Positions 18,999 through 28,428 of a stretch of 64,000 bases of DNA are shown here, piece by piece (the first letter of the stretch is position 1; every line of letters begins with the position of its first letter). The notes beneath the pieces were generated by a model. It was not told the DNA's origin. It saw only the letters and a program-made list of their open reading frames with translations, and did no database searches. The stretch is from DAITAZ01 sp036824045. Lineage in GTDB: Bacteria > Pseudomonadota > Gammaproteobacteria > Burkholderiales > Rhodocyclaceae. Location: positions 1 to 64,000 of the forward strand of contig DAITAZ010000013.1 of NCBI GenBank assembly GCA_036824045.1, read 5' to 3'. The translations under genes and the position numbers were made by a program.

Positions 18999-20372
18999 GT
19001 GGAGACAAGGGGAGCGGAGCAGGAACGTTTCACGTGGAACAAGCAGTCCGGGCCCAAGGTGGCAGTCATCGGCGCTGGTCCCGCGGGATTGATGGCCGCC
19101 GAGACGCTGGCGGGACACGGGGCGCAAGTGACTGTACTTGATGCGATGCCCTCGGTGGGCCGCAAGTTTCTGATGGCGGGAAAGGGCGGGATGAACATTA
19201 CCCACTCCGAACCTTTCGTGGACTTCGTCCAGCGGTACGGCGCTCGAGCGGACGCCCTGCGCCCTATGCTGGAAAGCTTCGGCCCGGACGCATTGCGGGA
19301 GTGGGTGGCAGGTCTGGGTGTGGAAACTTTCGTGGGAAGCTCGGGCCGCGTGTTTCCAAAAGAAATGAAGGCAGCGCCCTTGCTTCGCGCCTGGGTGTCA
19401 AGACTGCGTGGGCAGGGTGTACGGTTTGAGGTCAGGCACCGGTGGCAGGGATGGGCCGAGGATGGCGGGCTGCTCTTCGACAGTGCCTGGGGGGAGCGCC
19501 AATATCCATTTGATGCCGTGGTGCTCGCTCTGGGCGGAGGGAGTTGGCCAAAACTTGGCTCGGACGGAGCATGGACCCGAACGCTGCACGCGGCCGGCGC
19601 GGAAATCGCCCCTTTGCGGCCAAGCAACTGCGGATTCGAGGTGGGCGGTTGGCGTGTGCCCCGTGGCTGGAGTGAGCATTTTCGTAGCCGCTACGTGGGA
19701 CAAGCACTGAAGCGGGTGAGGGTGAGTGCCGGCCTGACCCACCCACGCCTCGGGGAACTGGTGATCACCGATACGGGTGTGGAAGGGGGAATCGTCTACG
19801 CGTTGTCGCCGGCGCTGCGGGACAACCTGGAGGCGGGGCTTCCGGCCGCGCTGGAGCTGGATCTCCTGCCTGACCACCCGGCAAAGGTGGTTGCCGACGA
19901 AGTGGTCAGACCCCGGGGCTCCCGCTCCCTTTCGAGCCACTTGCAAAGCCGCCTTGGACTCAGGGGTGTGAAGATGGCCTTGCTACGGGAGTTGCTGACC
20001 GATGAGCAGATCGCGGACCCGGAGGAGCTGGCACGCGCCATCAAATGCCTCTCCGTGCCACTGATCGAGCCCCGCCCTTTGGCGGAGGCCATCAGCAGTG
20101 CGGGGGGTGTATGCTTTGCGAGCCTGGACGAAGGCCTGATGCTCCGCAGCAAGCCAGGTACTTTCTGTGTCGGCGAAATGCTGGACTGGGAAGCCCCAAC
20201 TGGCGGCTACCTCCTGACCGCGTGTTTCGCGACAGGCCGATGGGCGGCGGAGCATACGGCGAAGTGGCTGATGGCGCGTGCCGAGGCGGGGCGGATGCCT
20301 CACGGGCGCGATGAGCCTCCGGGTCGGCCGGCGGTGGCGGACGCTCCAACCTCGGGGCTGCCGATCCGCTGA
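18999..20372 (+). CDS. BaiN/HI0933-family NAD(P)/FAD-dependent oxidoreductase
   Basis: 457-residue flavoprotein with an N-terminal FAD motif VAVIGAGPAGLMAAETLAGHG (residues 21-41) and the family signature GRKFLMAGKGGMNITHSEPF. The C-terminal FAD-closing motif is in GEMLDWEAPTGGYLL. Members (TIGR03862/HI0933, BaiN) are widespread; the reaction is not settled for most. The start is taken as the GTG at 18999 preceded by GGAGGGAGAG. It is divergent from the methyltransferase and followed 47 bases later by a LysE exporter. Confidence 0.85.
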   Translation: METRGAEQERFTWNKQSGPKVAVIGAGPAGLMAAETLAGHGAQVTVLDAMPSVGRKFLMAGKGGMNITHSEPFVDFVQRYGARADALRPMLESFGPDALREWVAGLGVETFVGSSGRVFPKEMKAAPLLRAWVSRLRGQGVRFEVRHRWQGWAEDGGLLFDSAWGERQYPFDAVVLALGGGSWPKLGSDGAWTRTLHAAGAEIAPLRPSNCGFEVGGWRVPRGWSEHFRSRYVGQALKRVRVSAGLTHPRLGELVITDTGVEGGIVYALSPALRDNLEAGLPAALELDLLPDHPAKVVADEVVRPRGSRSLSSHLQSRLGLRGVKMALLRELLTDEQIADPEELARAIKCLSVPLIEPRPLAEAISSAGGVCFASLDEGLMLRSKPGTFCVGEMLDWEAPTGGYLLTACFATGRWAAEHTAKWLMARAEAGRMPHGRDEPPGRPAVADAPTSGLPIR

Positions 20373-20419
20373 GCGTTTCGGCGTTTGAGAATCCCCACTC
20401 CCTGATTTGGAAGAAAGAA

Positions 20420-21040
20420 ATGTTCGGAATCGATCCCTACCTGAGCTTTGTCGCTGCCATCCTGGTGTTTCAACTGATCCCCGGCCCGGGCACCGTGGCG
20501 ATCCTCGGGGCGACCGCCCGAAACGGAATCGGCGCGGGGATGGGGGCTGTGCTCGGAACCTTGCTCGGCGACCTGATCTACATGCTGGCGGCCGTGGCGG
20601 GACTGGCTGCGCTACTCAGTACCATGCCTTCAGTCTTTGCCGCGATGCGTTGGGCGGGCATTGCCTACCTGTGCTGGATGGGTTGGGGCCTGTTGCGCCA
20701 GCCGGTCAACGAGCAGGTGGCGGAGCAAACCGCACCGCGAAGCCCGCTGGTGTACTTCCGCCAGGCCTTGGGCGTGGCGCTGACCAATCCGAAAGTCATC
20801 ATGTTTTTCATGGCCTTCTTCCCCGTGTTCGCGGGGCGGAGTGCGGACAGTGGCACCTTGGCGGTGATGATGATCCATGTAACGTTGATCAGCCTCGTGT
20901 ACCAAACGGGCTTGGTGCTGATCGGGAATGCGGTGGCCCGCCGGCTTGGCCGTGTGCCCCACGCGCGACGGCTCGCCACCCGCCTGGCGGGAATGGCCCT
21001 GGTCGGCTTCGGGGTAAGGTTGGCGCTGGACGAGCGCTAA
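20420..21040 (+). CDS. LysE/RhtB family amino-acid exporter
   Basis: 206-residue inner-membrane protein with about six hydrophobic helices and the RhtB-type start FVAAILVFQLIPGPGTVAIL, in which the PGP motif is diagnostic. Such proteins export amino acids or their analogues. The ATG at 20420 follows AAGAAAGAA, a weak ribosome-binding site. Substrate cannot be inferred. It converges with nrtR. Confidence 0.9.
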   Translation: MFGIDPYLSFVAAILVFQLIPGPGTVAILGATARNGIGAGMGAVLGTLLGDLIYMLAAVAGLAALLSTMPSVFAAMRWAGIAYLCWMGWGLLRQPVNEQVAEQTAPRSPLVYFRQALGVALTNPKVIMFFMAFFPVFAGRSADSGTLAVMMIHVTLISLVYQTGLVLIGNAVARRLGRVPHARRLATRLAGMALVGFGVRLALDER

Positions 21041-21052
21041 GTACGGCTGTGT

Positions 21053-21069
21053 GCCCCGGCTCCCGGGGC
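21053..21069. terminator. Possible hairpin between convergent lysE-like gene and nrtR
   Basis: GCCCCGG/CCGGGGC stem (7 bp) with a CTC loop in the 85-base convergent gap. There is no good T-run on either strand, so it may be a weak or Rho-assisted end. Confidence 0.3.
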
Positions 21070-21125
21070 GTGCATTCCCTTCAGTCGGGTTAGGCGCTGT
21101 GCTCGGCCGGCACAAGCAGAGCCCC

Positions 21126-21785
21126 TCAGATGGTTCTGTCGAACAAGGTCAGCCCGCTCCCGGGGCGAGCGCGATAAAGCTGAGCTGGCCGATGCGTGCC
21201 GGTGCGGGCCGCTCCGGCCACGGGCTCGAGAAAATCCTGCTCGGCGAGTTTGCGCCGGAAGGTGCTCTTGTCCAGTCGATGGCCGAGGATCTTCTCGTAG
21301 GTCTGTTGCAGTTCGGTCAGGGTGAAATCCTGAGGCAGCAGGTAGCAGGGCAGTGCGGAATAGGTGGACTTGCTGCGCAAGCGTTGGCTGGCAAACTCGA
21401 CAATGCGGTTATGGTCGAATGGCAAATGGGGCAGGGCATCCACCGGGAGCAACTGGAAGTTTGCATTCCCCTGGGCGGAGAGGGTCTCGCGACTGACGAG
21501 TGCGAAGTAGGCGATGCTGACCGACCAGCCCCTCGGATCGCGGGCGCCTCCGGAAAAGGTGTACAACTGTTCCAGGTAGGGTGAAACCAGGCCGGTCTTC
21601 TCCTTCAACACCCGGCCAGCGGCGGCCAGACTATCCCCGTCCTCTTCCGCATGGATATAGCCGCCGGGCAGCGCCAGTTGTTGGCGGTAGGGATCCCGGT
21701 CTCGTCGCACCACCACCACCTGAAGCTGATCTTCGCTCAGGGTGAACAGCACGACATCGACACTGATGATGATCCCCTGTTCCAT
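21126..21785 (-). CDS. nrtR: NrtR, Nudix-domain transcriptional regulator of NAD synthesis
   Basis: 219 residues: N-terminal Nudix-like domain (about 1-140) fused to a C-terminal winged helix (about 150-215). The Nudix box is degenerate: after GGYIHAEEDGDSL the normal REUxEE core reads RVLKEK, so hydrolysis is unlikely and ligand sensing is expected. Known NrtR proteins bind ADP-ribose or related NAD metabolites and release operators of NAD genes. It is divergent from pncA-pncB-nadE-nadM, exactly the pathway NrtR regulates. The start ATG is at 21783-21785. Confidence 0.9.
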   Translation of the reverse strand: MEQGIIISVDVVLFTLSEDQLQVVVVRRDRDPYRQQLALPGGYIHAEEDGDSLAAAGRVLKEKTGLVSPYLEQLYTFSGGARDPRGWSVSIAYFALVSRETLSAQGNANFQLLPVDALPHLPFDHNRIVEFASQRLRSKSTYSALPCYLLPQDFTLTELQQTYEKILGHRLDKSTFRRKLAEQDFLEPVAGAARTGTHRPAQLYRARPGSGLTLFDRTI

Positions 21786-21925
21786 GCGTGTCTCCTTCAG
21801 ACATTGTTCTGGAGCCTATGGTAGCAAATCTGGACTAACCCATTGCCGCCACGGATCGGTTCCAGAAGCCGTATATGCAAACAAAACAGGGTCCTCGGCG
21901 GAGTTGCACTTTGCCTTTCCGGCTA

Positions 21926-21946
21926 TTAGTATCAAAGCACCACTAA
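21926..21946. promoter_or_regulatory. Candidate NrtR operator upstream of pncA
   Basis: Perfect half-sites TTAGT (21926-21930) and ACTAA (21942-21946) flank an 11-base AT-richer centre, 36 bases before the pncA start in the nrtR-pncA divergent region. Proteobacterial NrtR sites are dyads of similar size with TAGT-type arms. No second perfect copy is seen nearer nrtR; TAG...CTA at 21822-21837 has different spacing. Confidence 0.45.
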
Positions 21947-21982
21947 GTACGGGGTGCGCATCGCCCCCAAAGGGAGAGCGAA

Positions 21983-22804
21983 ATGCCGATCCAGAACGAA
22001 ACCCACCTGCTGCTGATCGACCCCCAGAATGACTTTTGCGACATCCCCGGCGCGGCACTGCCGGTAGCCGGAGCCGTGGCAGACATGACGCGTCTGGCAG
22101 CCCTCATGGAGCGTGCCGGCCGTGACTTCGCTGCGATTCACGTGACACTGGATTCCCACCACCCGGTGGATATCGCTCACCCCGGATGGTGGGAGGACGA
22201 TCGGGGCGCAACACCGGCGCCATTCACCCTCATCCGCGCCGCCGACGTTGCCCAGGGGGTCTGGCGGGCGCGAGACCCGGAGGCCCGGGCCCACAGCCAG
22301 CGTTATGTCGAGGCGCTGGAGGCGGGCGGGCGGCAGGTGCTTGTGGTGTGGCCCGAGCACTGTTTGCTCGGGGGTTGGGGGCACAACGTGTATGCACCGG
22401 TGAAGACAGCGCTGGATGCCTGGGCCCGGGCCGGGCGCCGACAGGTGAACTACGTGATCAAGGGCACCAATCCGGGAACGGAGCATTACTCGGCATTTGC
22501 CGCGGAAGTGCCGGACCCGGCCGATGTGGCCACCGAGATCAACGCTGGCTTGGTCGCCCGCCTCGCAGCCGCGTCGGAAATCGTGATTGCAGGCGAGGCG
22601 CTGTCCCATTGCGTGGCGGCCAGCGTTCGCGATCTGGCGGCGCAACTGGGCCCGGAGGCCTGCCGCCGCATCACGCTGCTGACGGATTGCAGCAGCGCCG
22701 TCCCGGGCTTTGAATCCCTCGCAGAGGCCTTCGTGGAAGAGTGCCGGGGACGCGGGATGCACCTGCTCGCCTCCACCGAGTGGCGCCTGGGGGCAGGGCG
22801 GTGA
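21983..22804 (+). CDS. pncA: Nicotinamidase-type isochorismatase family hydrolase (PncA)
   Basis: 273 residues. Converts nicotinamide to nicotinate in NAD salvage. Catalytic triad residues can be placed at D13 (LLIDPQNDF), K160 (NYVIKGTNPG) and C210 (ALSHCVAAS), with metal ligands D57, H59 and H66. It is about 60 residues longer than E. coli PncA, with the extra sequence mainly in the middle, so a related amidase cannot be excluded; the operon with pncB, nadE and nadM strongly supports nicotinamidase. The ATG follows AGGGAGAG. Its TGA overlaps the GTG of pncB. Confidence 0.88.
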   Translation: MPIQNETHLLLIDPQNDFCDIPGAALPVAGAVADMTRLAALMERAGRDFAAIHVTLDSHHPVDIAHPGWWEDDRGATPAPFTLIRAADVAQGVWRARDPEARAHSQRYVEALEAGGRQVLVVWPEHCLLGGWGHNVYAPVKTALDAWARAGRRQVNYVIKGTNPGTEHYSAFAAEVPDPADVATEINAGLVARLAAASEIVIAGEALSHCVAASVRDLAAQLGPEACRRITLLTDCSSAVPGFESLAEAFVEECRGRGMHLLASTEWRLGAGR

Positions 22805-24012
22805 AATCGCCGCCGATCATTGCATCGCTGCTGGACACGGACCTCTACAAGCTCACCATGTTGCAGGTCTTCCTCCACCAGGCCCCGGCGGCCAGTGGGG
22901 AATACCGATTCATCTGCCGGAACCGTCCCCGGATTCCCCTGGCGAGTCTGCGCAGCGAAATCGAGGCCCAGATCGACCATCTGTGCGCCTTGCGCTACAC
23001 CGGAGAGGAACTGGACTACCTGCGAAGTTTCCGCTTCTTCAAAAGCGATTTCATCGACTATCTGGAGCTGTTCCAGTTCCGCAGGCGTTTCATCTCGGTC
23101 GGGGAATCGCCGGCCCAGCCCGGTGCGTTGGAGATCGTCGCCCGCGGGCCGCTGATGCACGTGATGTTGTTCGAGATCTTCGTGCTCGCCATCGTCTCGG
23201 AGGTGTACTTCGGCGTCTTCGATCAGGCGTCGGCTTTGGCCGAAGGGCGCCGGCGGCTGGCAGCCAAGGTGGGTTCCCTGCGTGCCTTTGCCGCCGAACC
23301 GGCCTGCCGCCATCCTTACCTGATGTTCGAGTTTGGCACCCGGCGCCGGGCGAGCCGCGCCTGGCACGAGGAGGTGCTGACTACCCTGGCCGCGGAGGTG
23401 CCCGCGCTGCTGCGGGGAACGAGCAACGTAGACATGGCCCGCCGTTACGGCCTCACCCCCATTGGCACCATGGCGCACGAGTACCTGCAGGCCCATCAGG
23501 CCTTTGGCTATCGCCTGAGGGATTTCCAGAAGATGGCGCTGGAGAACTGGGTCAAGGAGTATCGGGGCGACCTCGGAATCGCGTTGACGGACGTGGTGGG
23601 CATGGACGCTTTCCTGGCCGACTTCGACCTCTACTTCGCCAAGCTCTTTGACGGTTTGCGCCACGATTCGGGGGACCCGGTGGCGTGGGGAGAAAAGGCT
23701 CTGGTGCACTACGACGGGCTGCGTATCGACGCCCACACCAAGATGCTGACCTTCTCCGATGCGCTGGACCTGCCCCGCAGCTACGCCTTGTACCGTCGCT
23801 TCGCCGACCGGGCAAAAGTGGGTTTTGGAATCGGTACCCATCTGACCCACGACCTGGGACTCGAACCCCTCAACATCGTGATGAAGCTGACCGAGTGCAA
23901 TGGCTATCCGGTCGCTAAACTCTCGGATACACCGGGCAAGACGGTGTGCGACGATCCCACCTTTCTGGCCTATCTGCGCCAGGTGTTTCATGTGCCGACC
24001 CAGGCACTTTGA
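22801..24012 (+). CDS. pncB: Nicotinate phosphoribosyltransferase
   Basis: 403 residues; joins nicotinate and PRPP to make nicotinate mononucleotide, the next salvage step after PncA. Family segments include the N-terminal SLLDTDLYKLTMLQ and the PRPP/active-site region DGLRHDSGDPVAWGEK. The start is a GTG that overlaps the pncA stop (GTGA), giving translational coupling. An in-frame ATG-like extension upstream would lie inside pncA and lacks family similarity. Confidence 0.94.
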   Translation: MKSPPIIASLLDTDLYKLTMLQVFLHQAPAASGEYRFICRNRPRIPLASLRSEIEAQIDHLCALRYTGEELDYLRSFRFFKSDFIDYLELFQFRRRFISVGESPAQPGALEIVARGPLMHVMLFEIFVLAIVSEVYFGVFDQASALAEGRRRLAAKVGSLRAFAAEPACRHPYLMFEFGTRRRASRAWHEEVLTTLAAEVPALLRGTSNVDMARRYGLTPIGTMAHEYLQAHQAFGYRLRDFQKMALENWVKEYRGDLGIALTDVVGMDAFLADFDLYFAKLFDGLRHDSGDPVAWGEKALVHYDGLRIDAHTKMLTFSDALDLPRSYALYRRFADRAKVGFGIGTHLTHDLGLEPLNIVMKLTECNGYPVAKLSDTPGKTVCDDPTFLAYLRQVFHVPTQAL

Positions 24013-24019
24013 GGAAAAG

Positions 24020-25714
24020 ATGCAAAAGACCGATCTTCGAATCGCGCTGTGCCAGCTCAACTACAAGCTGTGCGATTTTCAGGGAAATGTGGCCCGTATT
24101 CGAGCCGCGCTCGCCGGGCTCGAAAGTGCGGATCTGGTGGTGTTCTCCGAGATGTGCCTGTCCGGGTACCACCCCCAGGACATGGTGGAGGAGCCCTATT
24201 TCCTGCCCCGTCAGGACGAGGCACTGGCCGCTGTCCTCGAGGCCTCCCGCGGCATGCCGGCGACGCTGGTGTTGGGCGCCGTGACCCGCAACCAAGGTGT
24301 CGGCAAGCCCCTTCAGAATGGATTGCTGGTGGTGCGGGGCGGCGAGGTCCTGCTCACCTATCACAAGCAACTGCTTCCCACCTACGACATCTTCGATGAA
24401 CGTCGCCACTTCGAGCCCGGGCACGACGCCCCGGCGTTGCTGGAACTGTGCGGCCGCAAGGTGGGCTTCCTGATCTGCGAGGACGGCTGGAACGACGAGG
24501 AACTGCATTACCCCATCAACCCTTTCCGCCGCGTTGTGGAGGCAGGGGCCGAACTGGTGGTCAGCATCAACGCCAGCCCCTCGGATGTGGGCAAGCAGCG
24601 CCAGCGGCACGGGATCTTTGGTGCGGCCTGCCGGCGCTATGGCGTGCCCCTGGTTTTCGTCAACCAGGTGGGCGGCAACGACCAGCTCGTGTTCGATGGC
24701 GCGTCCTTCCTCGTGGCGGCGGACGGGGCCGTGGTCCATGCCCTGCCCAGTTTCGAGGAGCGCGTCGAAACCGTAGTGTTTGACGGCGGCTGGCGGGTGA
24801 GCGGCGAGCCGCGGACCGGGCGCTTTGAGGCCTACCTCGATGATGCGGACTTCTACTACCGGCAAGTGGTGCTGGGTCTGCAGGACTATGTGCGCAAGGT
24901 GGGCTTTCGCGGTGTGGTGGTGGGGTCGTCGGGCGGCATTGATTCAGCCCTGACCCTTGCGCTGGCGGCCGATGCCCTCGGGCCGGACCAGGTGAAGGCG
25001 ATCACCCTTCCTTCCCCTTACTCCAGTGCGGGCAGTGTGGATGATTCGGTGGAGCTGTGCCGGAATCTGGGGGTGGAGTTGTTCCGCCACCCCATCAGCG
25101 ACCTCTTCGCCACCTACAAGCTCGGCTTTGCCGAGGCCTTCGGCCGCGAGCCCACCGGGCTGGCGGCGGAGAACCTGCAGGCGCGCATACGTGGCACGGT
25201 CCTGATGGCCTATTCCAACCAGTTTGGTCACCTCGTCATCTCCACCGGCAACAAGAGCGAGATGTCTGTGGGCTACGCCACGTTGTACGGAGACATGAAC
25301 GGAGGCCTGAACCTCATCGGCGATCTCTACAAGACCGAGGTGTACGCGGTGTGCCGCCACTACAACGCGTTGCATGGCACCGACCGCATTCCCCTGGCAA
25401 TCCTGGAAAAGCCGCCTTCCGCAGAACTCGCGCCCGGCCAAAAGGATACGGACTCCCTGCCGCCCTATGAGGTGCTCGACGAGATCCTCAAGCTGCATAT
25501 CGAGGGAAAGCGCTTGCGCCCGGCGGAGTATGCGGCCGCCTCGGCGTTTGTGGCCGGTCTCGAAGCGCGGGGCGACGCCGCGCTGGTACGGCGCATTCAC
25601 ACGCTGGTGGCCCGGGCGGAATTCAAACGGCGCCAGGCTGCGCCCATCATCCGTGTGCGCGGACGCGCCTTCGGTACCGGCCGGCAGATGCCCATTGCCG
25701 CCAGCTATGGTTGA
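24020..25714 (+). CDS. nadE: Glutamine-dependent NAD+ synthetase
   Basis: 564 residues. The N-terminal nitrilase-type glutaminase (about 1-260) has E44, K116 and C153 as the catalytic triad (VFSEMCLSGY, YHKQLLPTY, FLICEDGW). The C-terminal NAD synthetase has the PP-loop SSGGIDSALTLALAADALG and the ISTGNKSEMSVGY segment. It uses glutamine and ATP to amidate nicotinate adenine dinucleotide. The start at 24020 follows GAGGAAAAG, 7 bases after pncB. Confidence 0.95.
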   Translation: MQKTDLRIALCQLNYKLCDFQGNVARIRAALAGLESADLVVFSEMCLSGYHPQDMVEEPYFLPRQDEALAAVLEASRGMPATLVLGAVTRNQGVGKPLQNGLLVVRGGEVLLTYHKQLLPTYDIFDERRHFEPGHDAPALLELCGRKVGFLICEDGWNDEELHYPINPFRRVVEAGAELVVSINASPSDVGKQRQRHGIFGAACRRYGVPLVFVNQVGGNDQLVFDGASFLVAADGAVVHALPSFEERVETVVFDGGWRVSGEPRTGRFEAYLDDADFYYRQVVLGLQDYVRKVGFRGVVVGSSGGIDSALTLALAADALGPDQVKAITLPSPYSSAGSVDDSVELCRNLGVELFRHPISDLFATYKLGFAEAFGREPTGLAAENLQARIRGTVLMAYSNQFGHLVISTGNKSEMSVGYATLYGDMNGGLNLIGDLYKTEVYAVCRHYNALHGTDRIPLAILEKPPSAELAPGQKDTDSLPPYEVLDEILKLHIEGKRLRPAEYAAASAFVAGLEARGDAALVRRIHTLVARAEFKRRQAAPIIRVRGRAFGTGRQMPIAASYG

Positions 25715-25723
25715 GGAACGAGG

Positions 25724-26788
25724 GTGAGCGCGAGTTACGACTACACGGTTTTCATCGGCCGTTGCCAGCCTGTGCACAACGGGCATCTCGCCATGATGCT
25801 GCGGGCCCTGGAGCTGGGCCGGCATCTGATCGTGGCCCTGGGCTCGGCGCAACGGTCGCGCAACATCAAGCATCCGTTTTCCGATGGGGAACGGGAGGCC
25901 ATGATCCGCGCTGCCCTCGACGAAGCCTTGCCCGGCGCCTCGGCACGGCTGACCGTTTGCCCGATCCGCGACCGCTACGACGACCGGCGCTGGGCCGCGG
26001 CAGTGAGAACTGCGGTGGGCGCGGTGGTGCCGGAGGGTGCGAGCGTGGCATTGGTGGGCCACGCCAAGGATCATTCCACCTACTACTTGCGGGCGTTTCC
26101 CGAGTGGCCGCTGGTGCTGGAGTCCGTGCACGCCCAAGGGGTATCTGCCACCCGGGTTCGGGCGCTGTTCTTCACGGACCCGGATCAGGGGCAGTCCGGG
26201 GTGGGGCTGAAAACGCTGCTGCCCTCGGCGGTGGAGCGCTTTCTCGAGGCGTTTCGCCAAACGCCCCCATTCCACGACCTGGCCGCCGAGTACCGGGAGG
26301 TGATGCAGGGCAAGGCTGCGTGGGCAGTTGCGCCGTACCCGGTGGTTTTTGTGACCGTGGATGCGGTGTTGGAATGCGCCGGCCATGTGCTGCTGATTCG
26401 CCGGGGGGGCTTTCCTGGCCGGGGCCAGTGGGCGCTGCCCGGCGGGTTCCTGGACCAGAACGAACGCCTTTTGGCCGCGGCCAAGCGGGAACTGGCGGAA
26501 GAGACGTCACTGCGGCTGGATGCGGCGGCGGTGGCGCCCGAACTGCTTGGCAGTGCCGTGTTCGACTATCCCGATCGCAGCGTGCGTGGCCGCACCGTGA
26601 CCCACGCCTTCCATTTCCGCATGAATCAAGCCGAGTTGCCCGTGGTGCAGGGGGGCGACGACGCGGCCGAGGCCCGCTGGGTGCCCGTGGCGGACCTGGC
26701 GGGAATGAGCGACAGGATGTTCGAGGACCATCTGCACATCATCGACAGCTTTATTCCGGTCTATCCGGACAGCCCCGCCCGGGGATGA
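25724..26788 (+). CDS. nadM: Bifunctional NMN adenylyltransferase / Nudix hydrolase
   Basis: 354 residues. The N-terminal NadM-like nucleotidyltransferase (about 1-180) carries FIGRCQPVHNGH, the family form of the HxGH motif, and a later SATRVRALFF segment. A C-terminal Nudix hydrolase (about 205-345) has an intact box GGFLDQNERLL...KRELAEETSL. NadM adenylates mono-nucleotides; the Nudix domain in homologues cleaves ADP-ribose. That would remove the metabolite thought to be sensed by NrtR, which makes its place in this operon meaningful. GTG start, 9 bases after nadE. Confidence 0.93.
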   Translation: MSASYDYTVFIGRCQPVHNGHLAMMLRALELGRHLIVALGSAQRSRNIKHPFSDGEREAMIRAALDEALPGASARLTVCPIRDRYDDRRWAAAVRTAVGAVVPEGASVALVGHAKDHSTYYLRAFPEWPLVLESVHAQGVSATRVRALFFTDPDQGQSGVGLKTLLPSAVERFLEAFRQTPPFHDLAAEYREVMQGKAAWAVAPYPVVFVTVDAVLECAGHVLLIRRGGFPGRGQWALPGGFLDQNERLLAAAKRELAEETSLRLDAAAVAPELLGSAVFDYPDRSVRGRTVTHAFHFRMNQAELPVVQGGDDAAEARWVPVADLAGMSDRMFEDHLHIIDSFIPVYPDSPARG

Positions 26789-26792
26789 GGGC

Positions 26793-28427
26793 TCAGGGAA
26801 TGCGGGCGGCCAGTTGCGCCGCCGCCCGCTCGGAGAGCACCAGCACCAGCTTCATCATCGCCCGGGTGGCGCCCACAAACAGTTTGCGCATGGCCGCTTC
26901 ATCCAGCGTCTCGAAATCCACCTCCGCCAACACCACGGCGGGTGCTGCTTGCCCCTTGAAGCGGTAGATCGATTCGGTCAGCACGTCCCCCTCGGAGAAC
27001 TCCGGGTGCCCCAGCAGGTCGTAGCGGCCGGTGAAACGCCGCAGCCGATGGGGGCCGAGTTGATCCAGGCTGAGCAAGCTTGATTGCTCCCGCCCCCGGT
27101 AGCTCAGCAGCGCGATATCCTCCTTCCGGTAGCCCGAGGCGTAGCAGCGCCGGATGGCGTCCTTGACTCCCTGGCGCAGGCCATCCGTGTCCCCGTAGGT
27201 GATGAAGTCCACCTCGTCGCCTTCGAACGGGGATGCTGCCTCCATGTCCAGGCCCGGTGGGAGCAGGTGTTGCAGGAGGCGTACAACGCTGCGAGGGCTG
27301 CGGAAGTTGGCGGCGGCGCGAAACTCCACCCAGCCGGGGAGCGCGACGGGTGGCCTGCCGTAGAGGTTCTGCCAGGGGTCTTCCAGCCACAGCAGTCGCG
27401 CGCCGGGGCGGGCCAGCCGGAACACCGCATCCCGCCAGCTTTCGGAAAAATCCTGGCCCTCATCCACGATCACCGTGTCGAAGCGCAGTGCCTCCGGGGG
27501 CTGTACCCGGCTGGCGATGTCCACCACCCGGGAGAACGCGTCCGGCAGGGAATAGTCCGGGGTGAGGCCCTGGCTGCGGATCAGCCGGTCGCACAGGTGG
27601 TGGAAGGTACAAGCCTGGCCGCCCGGCGGCGCCACGCGCTCCATGTGGTCTGCCAGGGGGCGGTTGTAGCAAACGTAAAGGGGCCGACGGCCGGCGCCCA
27701 GCGCGGCCTCGTACTCCGCCAGGGCCAGTTGCGTCTTGCCGGAACCGGCGGTGCCCACCACACGTAAGCGGTAGGGCTCGAAGTGCAGACGGCGGGCCCA
27801 GTGGGCGAGCCCGCCGGAGATCCGGGTCACCAGATCCCGGGCCCGCCCCATCAGGGCGCTCACATCGGTCTCGAGCTGGATGGTGTCCCGCAGAAACCGG
27901 TGCACGTCCTGGGCGGCGGGTGCCGGCTCGCCGGCGGGCAGGGCGGTGGTGATGACCGACGCCAGCGCTTCCCGCCGGCCGGCATCGACGATGCGGGCCG
28001 GCTCCAGCCCGGCGGTGAGGGGCGCGCGCACCCGGTAGTCCGGGCAGTAGAGCAGGTATTCCAGGCGGGGACACGCCCCCCCAAGGCGTGCGGTGAGCTT
28101 GGTTTGCAGTGATTGCACGTTGCGGGCGAGCTGAACCGCCACGCGCTTGCTGCGGCCCCCGTAGTGCTTGATCAGCCCTTCGGCGGACTCCTCAAGAAAG
28201 CCGCTCTTCTGCTCGATCAGGAGCAGCTCCCCGGCGGCATTGACCACCACGAAGTCGATCTCTCCGTAGACGGAAAATCCCTTGTGGAGGCTGGTCCAGT
28301 GCACGGCGTGGTAGATCGTGTAGCAGTCGGGCAGCGCACCGGCCAGGAACTCCAGGGTCTCAATCTCCCGGGCGGCGGCGCCGGTCACCGCCAGATCGCG
28401 CCACCCATCGGGGCGGACTATCGCCAT
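26793..28427 (-). CDS. NERD-domain superfamily 1 helicase/nuclease
   Basis: 544 residues. The N-terminal NERD domain (about 1-130) holds the nuclease-like signature GEIDFVVVNAAGELLLIEQK. A UvrD-type helicase core follows, with Walker A VVGTAGSGKTQLALAEY, the DEGQDF Walker B box and a late FVGATRAMMKLVLVLS motif. Proteins of this build are thought to process DNA or RNA ends and some act in phage defence. The ATG at 28425-28427 lies one base after the flavin reductase stop, so it is coupled to that gene. It converges with nadM with a 4-base gap. Confidence 0.85.
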   Translation of the reverse strand: MAIVRPDGWRDLAVTGAAAREIETLEFLAGALPDCYTIYHAVHWTSLHKGFSVYGEIDFVVVNAAGELLLIEQKSGFLEESAEGLIKHYGGRSKRVAVQLARNVQSLQTKLTARLGGACPRLEYLLYCPDYRVRAPLTAGLEPARIVDAGRREALASVITTALPAGEPAPAAQDVHRFLRDTIQLETDVSALMGRARDLVTRISGGLAHWARRLHFEPYRLRVVGTAGSGKTQLALAEYEAALGAGRRPLYVCYNRPLADHMERVAPPGGQACTFHHLCDRLIRSQGLTPDYSLPDAFSRVVDIASRVQPPEALRFDTVIVDEGQDFSESWRDAVFRLARPGARLLWLEDPWQNLYGRPPVALPGWVEFRAAANFRSPRSVVRLLQHLLPPGLDMEAASPFEGDEVDFITYGDTDGLRQGVKDAIRRCYASGYRKEDIALLSYRGREQSSLLSLDQLGPHRLRRFTGRYDLLGHPEFSEGDVLTESIYRFKGQAAPAVVLAEVDFETLDEAAMRKLFVGATRAMMKLVLVLSERAAAQLAARIP

Positions 28428-28428
28428 C

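Noticed and set aside
21822..21837. TAG...CTA dyad as a second NrtR site next to nrtR
   Set aside because: Arm spacing differs by three bases from the clear dyad at 21926-21946, and only three bases per arm match.
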